Source: Aphanomyces cochlioides
Lineage: Eukaryota > Oomycota > Saprolegniomycetes > Saprolegniales > Verrucalvaceae
Direction of reading: 5' to 3'
Length of the DNA: 64,000 nt
NCBI GenBank assembly: GCA_019828595.1
Contig: JAHQRK010000001.1
Span: 2,604,001 to 2,668,000 of the forward strand
Under the pieces are notes generated by a model, which was not told the origin of the DNA, ran no database searches, and worked only from the letters and a program-made list of their open reading frames with translations. Each line of letters opens with the position of its first letter. Position 1 is the first letter of the stretch. The position numbers were made by a program, and so were the translations under genes. Shown piece by piece: positions 11,049-22,021 of this stretch.

Positions 11049-11270
11049 TTAAACTTGTAAATAGAAGTTGCGCGGATTGTAACTGTAAACGCCAGTGGTG
11101 ATTAATAGTTCTCCACTGGACTTGAATCTCGTGGAAAACTCGCTAAGTATGACTTTCCATACCTTGTTGTGAAAGATAGCAGTGCCGCCACCGACAAGAG
11201 ACGAACTTGTCGGTTGGCAGCAGCAACAGCCAAAGTCGGTGGGCTTGTCAACTGATAATTCGAAAGGCAT
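11049..11270 (-). other. Arm-conserved 73-codon open frame (left arm)
   Basis: This frame is open in both arms of the inverted repeat, with almost the same product (MPFE..., four consecutive Cys, then FHNKVWKVILSEFSTRF). Four residues differ, all in the first 10 codons. I do not recognise the product. It may be a piece of a once larger gene captured in the fold-back element, or an open frame kept only because the arms are young. Confidence 0.3.
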
Positions 11271-11910
11271 GATTCCAGCGCACCAAACTCAAGTCAGAAT
11301 TTGAGCTACCAGCTCGTGCCAAGTGTCTACTGCGTTTGCTCATGCTGGTACTCTCGAAGCTGATGTCATCGACGCCCGGCGAAACAGAATCCAGTTCTTC
11401 TCTCACTGGTTGTCAACAGCCTCGCCTTGACGAATGCCTACAAGAGCAAAGCAAACATCGTCATTTTGGCAAGTCTTGCATCTTGACCAGTTTCATTACG
11501 GGCACATTCACAACAGTAGGTACGCGTGGTAAATATCCCATCGTGTCTGTGCCTTCTCGCATCATTTGAAAGCACATTTTTCAATTAAGTATCTAGGCGT
11601 TAACATACTGGAACTCGTGAAGGCAAGGTTGTCGACACTCAGCGAGAGAAGACTTAGATTTACAATCTCGGCGAGGTGCCGTCTTGCCTGTTCCAGTTAT
11701 ATATCCATATTCTCTCTCGACAAGCGTCGACGACGACAGCTTCGAGAGTACCAGCATTAGCAAACGCTCACACACTTAAGCTATCCATCAACACAAAGCT
11801 GTATGCCATGTCCTTCTCTTATGGCGACAGTCGAGTCCACATTGGCATGTCAATGCACTAGACACTTGGCACGAGTTGGTATCTCAACTTGAGCTTGGTG
11901 CGCTGGAATC

Positions 11911-12132
11911 ATGCCCTTCGAACCATCACTTGACAACCCCACCGACTTTGGCTGCTGCTGTTGCCAACCGACAAGTTCGTCTCTTGTCGGTGGTGGCACT
12001 GCTATCTTTCACAACAAGGTATGGAAAGTCATACTTAGCGAGTTTTCCACGAGATTCAAGTCCAGTGGAGAACTATTAATCACCACTGGCGTTTACAGTT
12101 ACAATCCGCGCAACTTCTATTTACAAGTTTAA
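11911..12132 (+). other. Arm-conserved 73-codon open frame (right arm)
   Basis: This is the mirror partner of the frame at 11049-11270, with the same length and stop. No family is recognised. Its conservation follows from arm identity, so it is weak evidence of selection. Confidence 0.3.
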
Positions 12133-12843
12133 AGCTGCTCATTGAGCCGATGAGTTCTATCATGATGACTTTGATGACAACTCCTTCAATTTGCACATCG
12201 CAATGGATACTCACATAGCTCTGTGTGTTTCATCACTATTTCTGTCGCTGACAGAAATAGTCTCGTAATCGCCAGGTCCAGACGAACAAACGGCCATCAA
12301 TGCCTTCTCTCCCGCATTTGGGCATTTCCTCGTCATTCCTGTAGACCGTAGCGGTTTGCAGGAAACATCCCCAGTCTGTCGTACAAGCGTGACGAGAGAG
12401 GAACGTAGAGTTGCATTGTACTGTTATTGACACACGTATGTGTGATTCCCCGAATTCTTCCTGTGATTCCCCGTATTTTGCCTGTAGTTCCTGTTTTTCT
12501 GTGTGCAAAAACATTTTTCTCGTTTTACTGCGATTCGTGCTATTGTGCCTTGCAGAGATTTTGGCTATTCGACACCTTTAAACATTCCTTTATTGCCTTG
12601 TAACGATTGCTTTATACATATCTTACAAAGAATAAAGCATAATGTATCGTTTGTTTGGTCCTAATTCGATGTGAAATTGTTCTGGGGAAGAATCGAACTG
12701 AAACAACGCTTTATCGTTATTCCCGTCGTTTGACGCATGTAAATATGCAATTCTTTGTCATCTTGATAAAGCTTTGTGAAATTTGGCTAATCCAAATATA
12801 GTGCAATCCCAATTTACTTAACGCAAACCATCACCCTCTTGCC

Positions 12844-13564
12844 ATGACTCACAGCAAGGACATGAGATGGCGATCAATTGTCTTACGCTATGTCTACGCG
12901 ATATCCATCGAAGACGTAAGTGTAATCTTGGGTATGTCTGCACGTTCGATCATTCGTTGGAACCAGCAGTTCAAACAAACAGGAAATGTCAGTATGAAAA
13001 AAGTTGACAAAAGGACTTCCCGATGGCCGAAAGTAGCTGTGGACTTTGTGAACAACTACGTATCCCAACATCAATGCTTTTATCTTGAGGAGCTCAGAGC
13101 TGAACTGGTTTATCATTTTCCGAATCTTGGCAATACGAGTACATCGACAATATACCGAGCTTTGCGTTTTGATCTAGGGTTGTCACGTAAAGTCTTAGAG
13201 AAGCGTGCACGCGAAAGTTCCCAGTACAAGGTTCAAATGTATTACGATAGGTTACAGCCATTTTACAGCAATCCCAGTCAATTGGTTTTCGTTGACGAAA
13301 CCTCTAAAGATGGCCGAGATGCCTTGCGTAAGTTTGCTTGGTCCCGTCGGAACACTCCAGCTATTGTTACTCTACCCTTTTCCCGTGGCCAGAGAGTTTC
13401 AATCCTTGCTGGCTTCGATTGCAATGGATTTTTTGGTTGGGATTATACCGAAGGCACATTTGACAGATCCTTGTTTCATCGTGTCCTTTGTGAGAAAATT
13501 ATTCCATACATGAATCCATGGCCATTGCCAAGATCAATCTTGATTCTTGACAACGCAAAAATTC

Positions 13565-13595
<31 letters not shown>

Positions 13596-13599
13596 CTGA
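12844..13599 (+). pseudogene. Tc1/IS630-type transposase, C-terminally truncated
   Basis: The 251 residues show an N-terminal helix-turn-helix (SIEDVSVILGMSARSIIRWN) and the first two catalytic aspartates: Asp151 in LVFVDETS and Asp236 in LILDNAKIH. Translation then runs into a TA microsatellite (13568-13596), which encodes alternating Ile/Tyr before a stop. The third catalytic residue (the NPIE motif expected about 35 residues later) is gone. The protein is therefore not a working transposase. It is not a copy of the element at 7753-9086, as the residues around the motifs differ. Confidence 0.88.
13568..13596. repeat. (TA)n microsatellite
   Basis: About 14 TA units lie at the point where the upstream transposase loses its C-terminus. 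Confidence 0.95.
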
Positions 13600-14325
13600 A
13601 TCCTTCTCTTAAACTGACTTTTTTCTGATTCCAGTGGATAATTTCAGGGAAAACACCTCCAGCAGTCTCTGGTTTTGACTCTGAAACTGGTTCTCAGGAC
13701 AACGTGACACTGAGTTTCGAGCGCCGCCACTGAGTTTTGAGCCAAAAAGTCAGGGTTTTGGGACCAAAACTCAGAGGCATTGACTTTAGTTTCATATTCA
13801 GACTTATTATGGTATACAAAATACTAGATATTCTCGTTTTATTGGCATGGATGGACGGCAAAGAGAGCTGCACTATGCCGTCACTCTCTTGATGACCTAG
13901 TTTTATAACATTACGCATATCTTCATCATCTCCTGACTCTTCATGGCGCAGGACGCAAGAACCGTCGGCAACTTGGAGCGCCAGCCAGCTGCTGGTTCTG
14001 TTCTGGCTGCATTACAGGTGAACATGTCATTGCATAAATTAATATAGTATTTAAAATGAGAGGTTTCTGAGCTTTAAATTCCGAGACTGCTGTGAAAATG
14101 TCGACACTGAAACTCAAACTCAGTTTTCTGTGCAACTCTTGCCCCTGGATCTCAGGTAAAATTCAGTTTCAGATTCAGTGACTGCTGTGAATGCTCTAAA
14201 GCTGATATTCAGGATCCTCCTCATGGTCTACATCATCAATATTCCGTGTTGGCTCATAAGCGTGGACTGGGGGACGAAATGGAGCGATCGGAGGATATGG
14301 TGGAAGTCCCAATGATTTTTGAATA
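13600..14325. other. AT-rich stretch ending in an interrupted open frame
   Basis: No gene is recognised. From about 14190 a plus-strand frame is open (QDPPHGLHHQYSVLAHKRG...) up to the element at 14326. It continues in the same frame immediately after that element (from 15174), so an unrecognised coding remnant spans the insertion site. Confidence 0.45.
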
Positions 14326-15173
14326 CAGGTCGTCCCTCGAGATAATCACATCAATTTTGAACAGGTTTTGAATAAATTTATAGCGTTACTAATTTATAAA
14401 GTTCAATAAAGAAAAATTAATTATTGTCGTTTGGGTCCAAAACTGGAAATTTGAGATGTTTTGAAAATGTTTCAAATAATTGATGCATACACTATTTAAA
14501 GTTTACGCAAACATTTTCTTGTATTGCCCTCGATCGTGACCATTAAATAGTGTAATTTCAAACGTTTTAAATGTTTGAAAACATGTTCGAAACATTCAAT
14601 TTCTTTTCACTTGAAATTTGTATGCGTCAATTGTTGCGTCATTTGCTTGCGTCAAAATTTATTCCGCAAGACTCCAGTTTTTTATTAAAACCACAATACT
14701 TCAGTATTTGATTTTTAACTGTAAATGCATTTGTATTTAAGCTGATTGCAAAATTAATTACTTCAGTATTTGATTTTTAACTGTAAACTCATTTGTATTG
14801 AAGCTGATTGCTTTCAAATATTGCAATTAAATGAATCATTTAATGCATACATTCCTTCGTTAAGAATACCTGTGTGACGCCAGCAGTTGACTATTGTTGA
14901 ATTAGCCACCTCTTGCCATGCAGTTTCGGCCCATTTCATCGCTTCCAAAATGTCCACCTCGAAGAGGATGATTGTTGTACTCTTCTTGGATTAATCTCTT
15001 CTGTGTTATCGTTATTCTCTGTCTTCGCGCCATGACACTCCAATAGATTCGATTAAAGACTTGAATTTCAAGTCGCGCCGTCTCCGACCCTCAAAAATAA
15101 TATTATCGAAGTATAAATTAGAAAATAGAATATATTTAGTTTGAAGGGTGTGACTATCTCGAGGGATGACCTG
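14326..15173 (-). mobile_element. Internally deleted pogo/Tigger-like element
   Basis: This 848-bp element is flanked by TA (14324-14325 and 15174-15175), with imperfect inverted ends starting CAGGTCRTCCCTCGAGATA. Near its right end the minus strand encodes what looks like the two termini of a pogo-type transposase joined by a deletion. One part is an N-terminus starting MARRQRITITQKRLIQEE (15031 downward). The other, in another frame, is a C-terminal stretch EAMKWAETAWQEVANSTI followed by VNCWRHTGI, the classical end of DDE_1 transposases. A 53-bp direct repeat with 62-bp period (14697-14811) lies in the left half. It is a non-autonomous derivative. Confidence 0.88.
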
Positions 15174-15299
15174 TATCGGCAATGTTGACTCGTATTGGCA
15201 AGATAACGCCGTTCAACTCCATTCGAATTTCACATTATTCACTCGAGGAAGCTGCAATATTGGACTCGTGTGAACGATTGATGCGGACTAATTGCTCGT

Positions 15300-15548
15300 C
15301 AATATGTCGGAGTTGTATCAGCTTTCCAAAATAAGGCTATTCTTCTACCTTTAGAATCAGAAGTGGAGTTTGAGGCCAAGAGAGACAAAGACAGTCTTTG
15401 CATTCCTCCGGCTGTAAGTCGTCAACCGGGACGATCCAAAACAAAACGCATACGAAGTAATGGCGAAGTTGGTGAAATTTCGTCGTATCGATGCTCTAAA
15501 TGCAACAAGTGTGGTCACAATAAGAGGCGATGCACATTAGGCCAGTAA
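15300..15548 (+). pseudogene. Mutator-like (MULE) transposase C-terminal remnant
   Basis: The open frame encodes the characteristic tail of MULE transposases. An 'IPPAVSRQPGRSKTKR' linker is followed by a zinc knuckle, CSKCNKCGHNKRRC (C-x2-C-x2-CGHN-x4-C). Upstream codons (IARQYVGVVSAFQ...) fit the preceding helical region, but a stop precedes them. The catalytic core is absent. Confidence 0.8.
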
Positions 15549-15591
15549 ATGTCTATAAAGTTGCTTGTATATTGTTATGCAGTGATCCACA

Positions 15592-16164
15592 CTAAGTTGA
15601 CATCGCGTGGCAGCATTTCTTGGCGCCACCTTGACATGTAAACCACAAGTCATCTCCGTACTTGACCGAATGCTCCGTGTTCGGAGGGATGTTCTTCATG
15701 GCTACAACAACGACTGTAATATGTCGATGATTTTGGACTTCAAAGAATTCACAATTGGCATCACAAGAGTGATTTATGAACCGGGTGATACTGTCGCAAT
15801 CTTTTGCATCGATGAACAATTTTCTCCCATTCTTCGACTTCGCTTTCAATGACATAACATACGAGTTTTCTTGTCCTTCTTCAAGAGTACAATCATGGGT
15901 GGTCAAAATACCGGAATACTCCCCAACAACGGTTCCCTGTACGATGAGATTTCTTGTCTTGACTGTGTAATCAAGTGGACCAATCATCAGTTCCAGACCA
16001 TTCACATCCTGCAAGCGGTTTCCACAATTTTGTAGGACGCAGTTATTGTTTGCACAAAACATGTTTTCGCAAGCATTGGGGCAAACATCGATCAAGCATC
16101 TTGATGAACACTCACACCACGACAACTTCTGGATATCTCGATTTGGGATGCCATTTGGGTTCAC
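15592..16164 (-). CDS. SET-domain (histone lysine methyltransferase-like) exon
   Basis: This 190-residue open exon would encode a SET-domain methyltransferase. Residues 17-47 are a Cys-rich AWS-like pre-SET segment (CECSSRC...CPNAC). The SET core has EYSG at 82-85, FINHSCDANC at 129-138 (the pseudoknot that binds S-adenosylmethionine) and YGDD at 169-172. The post-SET tail FTCQGGAKKCC is imperfect. The glycine-rich start of the SET domain is poorly conserved (KTRNLIVQG). The frame opens at a GTG preceded by an in-frame TAA, so the real N-terminus must come from an upstream exon (see 16260-16846). Small SET genes can be mobile-element cargo; here it lies among transposon debris. Activity is uncertain. 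Confidence 0.82.
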   Translation of the reverse strand: MNPNGIPNRDIQKLSWCECSSRCLIDVCPNACENMFCANNNCVLQNCGNRLQDVNGLELMIGPLDYTVKTRNLIVQGTVVGEYSGILTTHDCTLEEGQENSYVMSLKAKSKNGRKLFIDAKDCDSITRFINHSCDANCEFFEVQNHRHITVVVVAMKNIPPNTEHSVKYGDDLWFTCQGGAKKCCHAMST

Positions 16165-16259
16165 TTATGTTTGATTCTCAAAACATTAGTGGGCCATTTC
16201 GCTGGGGTTAATTCGGTTGCGACGACAGCCTTCAACTGACTGGCTTAAGATTCATCGGT

Positions 16260-16846
16260 CTAGCTAGATTCATCCATCAAAGACATCAATTTTTGGCTTG
16301 TTTCATCGTAGACGACGCTTTCTCCAATTTCGTCTTGCAAACTGATTTCATGATCTCCGTGCAAGACAACCAGATCAGTGAGAGAATCAACTACGATGTT
16401 GGATCGTCGCGATTCTGTTGCGTTGATGTCATGTCGAGGCTTGGGGGCACCATTCACATCAGAGAAGTACAAGCATTTCATCACACCACCATGATAGACG
16501 CGCTTTGAATTCTCACGGGCACTCGTTTTCCCTTGTAGCATTTCTTTCTTGACTTTGGCTTGGTGTAACCTGCCTTCCCCACACGTTGCTTCTTCGACAG
16601 CCGCTCCGTCTGCTCATATGTTGGGACAATCGTGATACTATCTTCTTTGAAGACGTCCCTCAGTCGCAATTCTTCCAGAACAGAATTATGCTCACCTGCA
16701 TGTGATTCTGCATGGCTTGATCTTTGATGTCCGTTGTCGGAAATTTTCTCAAAATTCATTGTTGTCTTGAAAGCAAATGTCAAAATGTGTAAATGGCTGC
16801 CAAATAGTGTACAATGAATGGTTGTCAGTAATTTCTTGAAGTTCAA
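16260..16846 (-). pseudogene. Upstream region of the SET gene, frame-broken
   Basis: Two overlapping minus-strand frames (16846-16481 and 16541-16260) read as one protein broken by a frameshift near 16500. The first is basic (SKKQRVGKAGYTKPKSRKK) and continues into SKRVYHGGVMKCLYFSDVN and an acidic Ser-rich end. No known domain is recognised. Its position directly upstream of the SET exon suggests it is the N-terminal part of the same gene, possibly decayed. A short intron cannot be excluded. Confidence 0.4.
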
Positions 16847-17227
16847 TGTTGTACTAACCTCAATTTACACAAAAATGAAAAGTTTCCTAATATTATACAC
16901 ATTTTGACATTTTCCCAAATTATTACAGGTTACTATTAATATATTGGAGCCTACGAAAATTAATAAACCAAAGCTGAGTTCACTCGCCTTTGGAAATGGC
17001 GACAACTCAATTTTTGTAATATAGACTGGTTAGTTGTGCCCCTGATGTTGATGTGTTTTTTTTAATTTCCCAAACAAACATGTTTTTGTTTGTTTGTCAA
17101 ATATTTCCAAACAATAGATGAACATTTATCCGTATGTAAGTGCATACACATCTGGACATTAATTCGTTGCTTTGACATTTCACACCCTGTCACTCTTCAT
17201 AGATTTTCATTACTGTCAAATAGAGTA
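16847..17227. other. AT-rich non-coding stretch
   Basis: No coding region or motif is supported. The interval ends at a TA where the next transposon begins. Confidence 0.6.
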
Positions 17228-18472
17228 CAGTGATCCGGGAAATATAAGACCATGGGCGATTCTTCGCTGATTGGTCAATTTCAGCCTCAACATGGACTCC
17301 ATGTACTGCAATAAATTGTACCCCTTCAAATTGAATAGTGCAATTTAGAAATGAGTACGAAATCTGTATTGAACAAGATTGTAAGACTTCATATACTTTG
17401 AAACTTGCTAGAGTTTACAAATTACACAGTTTGTCTTGAAACCGATCCGACGTCATCGGATTTTTGAAAAAATAGGGAAAACTCTATAATTTTATATTTG
17501 CTGCATCCATTTCGAAGATGTCTCAATGAAAAGCCGTCGCAATGCAACACGAAATGCACACAGTGTATTGATTCAATGAACTTTTGGCAACGCTTTTCTA
17601 AAGCTAGATCTTATTGTTACGGGAGTGATTGCCTCCCAAGCCGCAATCGCCCTTTTAATTGTCGCCATTCGCTTTTCTTTGGCTGTTCGCTGAGTGGTCG
17701 TCTCAGCAAGCCACATTCGGCGCAACACACTTTTGAAAGGGCCCATCACGCCCACGTCAAGAGGTTGCAATACAGATGTGCAATTCTTGGGGAGAGGACA
17801 AAGGTATGAGCTCAGCTCCTCCTCCACAATAGAGTAACTTTGATCACTCACATGAGCAGCAAAATTGCAACAACAAATAGTGTTGGGCCTCGCACTTTAG
17901 ATCTAAATAGTGTAAATATATGTATAGCTCCGTCTATGTACCTCATAAAATCAGACAAGAAATATTTCCATCCATCAGCGTCCATCCATGCCTTCTTCTG
18001 AACAAAATACGCATGGGGTTGAGGATAATCTTGGAGTTCATCTTGTTCAATATAACCTCCCTTTTCACCCTTGATGATGAAGAGTATGAGGAGTTTTTCT
18101 CCTGTAATTAGTGTTAGTAAAAATATAATGTTGTGACACTAAATACTACCGTTACTGCGGGCTGATAGCACCGCTGTCAATCGTGAGGACGACTTCTCAC
18201 TCGAGTCTAATGAAGTGTCTTGGCCAATTTGGGTCCAAAGATAGCGAGGAGGGGTATCGTAGAAGATACCCGTTTCATCTACGTTAATGATATTTTCACT
18301 CGTAATGTACCGATAATTGTTCCAGAGTTCGGAACAGAATTTCTCCTTTAAATCTCGGAGCTTTTGTTTGACAACCTGTCATATCTATCTATTGTTAAAT
18401 TTTATATTATTAAATTTGAGGGTTAGCAAATGGGGTAGGGTTTGTCGATGGTCTTATATTCCCGGATCACTG
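17228..18472 (-). mobile_element. Pogo/Tigger-like transposon, decayed
   Basis: This 1245-bp element has TA duplications at 17226-17227 and 18473-18474. Its inverted ends of about 25 bp begin CAGTGATCCGGGAA and differ by one base indel. It contains a broken DDE_1 transposase on the minus strand. The terminal repeat differs from that of the element at 14326-15173, so these are two different families. Confidence 0.92.
17573..18340 (-). pseudogene. Pogo/Tigger-like transposase relic (DDE_1)
   Basis: Minus-strand pieces, in order, are ENIINVDETGIFYDTPPRYL (first catalytic Asp), a middle segment PHAYFVQKKAWMDADGWKYF, then NFAAHVSDQSY and the end motif CTSVLQPLDVGVMGPFK. These are the landmarks of a DDE_1 transposase. 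Frames change between pieces and stops intervene. At the second catalytic site the residue before NFAAH reads Cys instead of Asp, so the catalytic centre is lost. Confidence 0.88.
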
Positions 18473-18496
18473 TACAACCTCAAGAATCTATTTTGC

Positions 18497-18842
18497 TATG
18501 GGAAGATCACTTCAAAAGAATCTCCCCCGTGCGCGGTGCAAACATTGTGAGCAAGACATCGCAAAGGCGTCTCATCACATTAACTGCATTTAGTAAATTA
18601 CATGAAATATGACACGCATTGAATAGCTTTATGGACTCAATACATTGAACTGTCCGGACCTTTTCGATAATGACAATGAACAACTACATGCATCTATGGC
18701 TCATTGTACCATCAATGATGCCTTATTATTCAATCGACAAATTTCATTTGCATCCTTATTTAAACTGCTGCGTCCGCTATATAACCTTCCAAGTCGTGAA
18801 GTCATCGCGATCACCCACTTAGTCGATGCTGTTGTAACATGA
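18497..18842 (+). pseudogene. hAT-type transposase N-terminal remnant
   Basis: A BED-type zinc-finger-like stretch (RARCKHCEQDIAKASHH) is followed after two stops by LFKLLRPLYNLPSREVI. This matches the 'LRP-Y-PSR' region just after the BED finger of many hAT transposases. It ends at 18842, with no downstream dimerisation domain found. Confidence 0.55.
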
Positions 18843-19722
18843 AAACAAAGTACAACAATTTATAGCGGATCTTAGCGTTGTGCACAGCTTTGTATAATTT
18901 CATGGTCTGCACCCCATTCCCACTATTGCTTGGAATCTCTTTGCCCGGTGTGCCTAAGGTTTCCAGTTTGATATCGATGAACATGGTATCCAGATCACTT
19001 GATTGCATTAGTTATCACAGTGAGCCAATCAAATCCAATAAAACATGAAAAATAAAGAAACGTTTTAAAACAGTTTTGTTATGTTCAGTTATTTATGTTT
19101 AAAAAACAAACACATCTACTATTAATAGTATAGCCCCTGAGCGTGAATAAATGGCTGTGATTGGTCCTGCGCAGACTGATCATTTGGCTCACACCGGATG
19201 ATTGAATAACTGATTGGGCCACGATGTGTGACATGATGCTGATTCGTAAAGACCCTGGAATCACAACAACACACATCCAGTCTATTTCAATTCCCAAAAG
19301 CTGAATTATACTCTTTTCGCTTTTTCACTTCCGTTGAAATCGTCAATTCGGCGGGAACAATTTACCGGTATCCAGGAGTGTTGTTACCTCATGAGCCCTC
19401 GCCAGGGATTTCATGGATAATTCGATTGATGTACAACTCTTCGTGTATTGAACAGGGGAAAAATTGCCTTCTTTATCCATTGGTGAGAAGGGCCGCGCGA
19501 TTGACTCTATGCCTTCAATCTCTTCGCTCTGGGCAGCCTAGATGGAAGATTTCCGCCAGCTATCATCTCACCATCCACTGATAATGTCCTCCAGCTCGCG
19601 AGCCGAAGCTTGTGACTGTTTCCGTGTCCTTTCAGCGTTGTTTCATTGAAATCCATCGTGTAGTCAGTATCCGGACGATTGAGGAAAAGCCATTTCTCAC
19701 TTCATTGTTTGATTTGATCAAA
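18843..19722. other. Non-coding stretch upstream of the prolyl oligopeptidase gene
   Basis: No supported gene is seen. It may include further hAT debris near 18850-19010 and the promoter of the downstream gene. I could not identify specific promoter elements. Confidence 0.5.
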
Positions 19723-22021
19723 ATGGCAGCCACGTATCATTATATTTCTGTGAAGCGTTCAGACCACCAAGACATTCTCCATGGCAAAGTTGTTGCCGAC
19801 CCATACCGGTATGTACACTACTCACATGTTTCCCGTTTCTTATTCCCTCGAACACAGTTGGTTGGAAGACCCTGACAGTCCCGAAACGGAAGCCTTTGTT
19901 GCGGAGCAGAATGAATTGACACAAAAAGTCTTTCAAGACATTCCATACCGCAAAGAATTTCTCGCGCGCAACACGGAACTCTTCAATTATGAAAAGTATT
20001 CCACGCCATTTCAACGTGGTGGGCGCTATTTCTACTTTAAGAACGATGGGCTCCAAAACCAAAGCGTTCTCTACATGCAAGACTCATTGACGAGTGAACC
20101 ATCGGTCCTTTTGGATCCAAACACACTTGCGGAAGACGGAACTGCTGCTTTGGGCGGATACAAGTTCTCTGAGGGGAAGACTGCCTCGGGCATTTTGTAC
20201 TTTGTGTACGGTGTGTCCAAGGGTGGCTCGGACTGGCAAACTCTGCATTTTATTGCCATCCATCCAGATGGAAAGATTGAAAACTTGAACGACACAGTCG
20301 AGTGGGTCAAGTTCAGTTCACTGTACTTCACACACGACGACAAGGTAAACGATAAATCTTGTGGAAATTATTAACTCTCCAGCAAGGGCGTCTTCTATGT
20401 CAAGTACCCTGCTCCCAAGTCTCGCGAATCCAGTGCCAATGGAAAGACTGCCGGCACGGAAACTGACTTGAACGAAAATCCTGCGATTCACTTCCACAAG
20501 ATTGGCACCGATCAAAGCGAAGATTTGTTTGTCTTTTCTTACCCTGAGAAGCCCAAGTATTACATTGGCGCGTCAGTGTCCGATGACGGAGACTACCTCC
20601 TCATCACTGTGACTGACGGCTGCAAGGATGCAAACATGCTCTTTGTATCCAAATTGACCGACGCCATCAACTTTATTGAATCATCCAAGGATAAGCAAAG
20701 CGTGCCTGTTCACACTGTCATCGACAACATGGATTTCAGCTACGACTACGTGCTCAACAACGGCCCTGAATTTTTCATCCTCACGAATTTTGATGCTCCT
20801 CGCAAACGTATCATCAAGTGTGAAAATATTTTTGCGAACTCCATCTCGTGGATTGAGGTGATCCCTGAGAACCAAGATGTCCTCACGGTTGCTCATGTCG
20901 TGCGAGAAGATTTGCTCGTCTTGGAATACCTCAAGGACGCTAGCGACACCATCCGTCTGTACAACCTCAATGGTGAATTTGTGCGCAATATCGCCTTGCC
21001 CAGCATTGGCAGCGTTGGAGTTTCTTGCAAACGTAGTTCTCCTGAACTCTTCTTCAAGTTCATCTCGTTTTTGTATCCTGGATCGATCTATCGTGAAGAT
21101 TTGACAGACCCAGCAACGAGTAGCCCAACTTTGTTTCGTCAAGCTTCGGTTCCTGGCTTCTCACCTGACGACTTCGAAGCCAAGCAAGTTTGGTATCCCT
21201 CCAAAGATGGCACTCAAATCCCCATGTTTTTGGTCTCTAAGAAGAATATTCCTCGCACTGGCGATATCCCAACTTACTTGTACGGCTACGGTGGCTTCAA
21301 CATTTCTCTTACGCCAGCATTCTCGGCAAGCCGAACCATCTTCGTTCAGCATTTCAACGGCATGTTGGCGCTGCCATCGCTACGTGGCGGTGGTGAATAC
21401 GGCAAGGACTGGCATCAAGCTGGCACATTTGGCAACAAGCAAAATGTGTTTGATGATTTCCAAAGCGCGGCTGAATATTTGATCAAGGAAGGCTACACGA
21501 ATGCGTCCAAGATTGCAATTCACGGTGGTTCCAATGGTGGTTTGCTCGTTGCTGCCTGCGCAAACCAACGCCCCGACCTCTTCAAATGCGCCGTGGCCGC
21601 TGTTGGTGTCATGGACATGCTTCGTTTCCACAAATTTACCTGCGGTCATGGCTGGTGCACAGATTACGGCAACCCTGATGTCGCTGAGGATTTCGAATAC
21701 TTGTACAAATATTCCCCTATTCACAACGTGCCCTCGTTCGAAGCAAAGAGCGTCGGTTTGGACAACGACCATGGCGGTTTCCCCGCGTTCTTGTTGACCA
21801 CGGGCGACCACGATGACCGTGTAGTGCCACTGCATTCCCTCAAATTGATCGCGGAGGTGCAGCACAAATTGGGATCGCATCCAGACCAGAAGAATCCGTT
21901 GTTGATTCGCATTGAAACAAAGGCAGGCCATGGTGCCGGCAAACCAACCAGTAAAGTATTGCAAGAAGCTGCCGATGTCTATGCCTACATGGGCTGGGCA
22001 TTGGGTGCCAAGTTTGTTTGA
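19723..22021 (+). CDS. Prolyl oligopeptidase (peptidase family S9A)
   Basis: This cytosolic serine peptidase cleaves short peptides after proline. Three exons (19723-19808, 19858-20344, 20387-22021) with introns of 49 and 42 nt give 735 residues, close to the usual 710 or so. The first splice rebuilds the family's DPYRWLED motif. Residues of roughly 85-450 form the beta-propeller that filters substrates, and the alpha/beta-hydrolase domain follows. The catalytic triad is Ser573 in HGGSNGGLL, Asp668 in GDHDDRVVP and His706 in KAGHGAG. There is no signal peptide. The gene is intact, whereas several downstream copies are decayed. The splice sites were chosen because they restore the frame and the HDDKGVFY motif. 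Confidence 0.95.

Larger units (their letters stand above)
10672..12524. repeat. Large imperfect inverted repeat (fold-back structure)
   Basis: The left arm (about 10672-11440) matches the right arm (about 12524-11590) in reverse complement. Blocks of near identity (for example 11049-11270 against 11911-12132) alternate with indels, and the loop is about 150 bases. Near both outer ends is a CACACAGAAAA motif. Arms of this size are typical of a fold-back transposon or of an inverted duplication. No transposase is seen inside. Confidence 0.88.
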
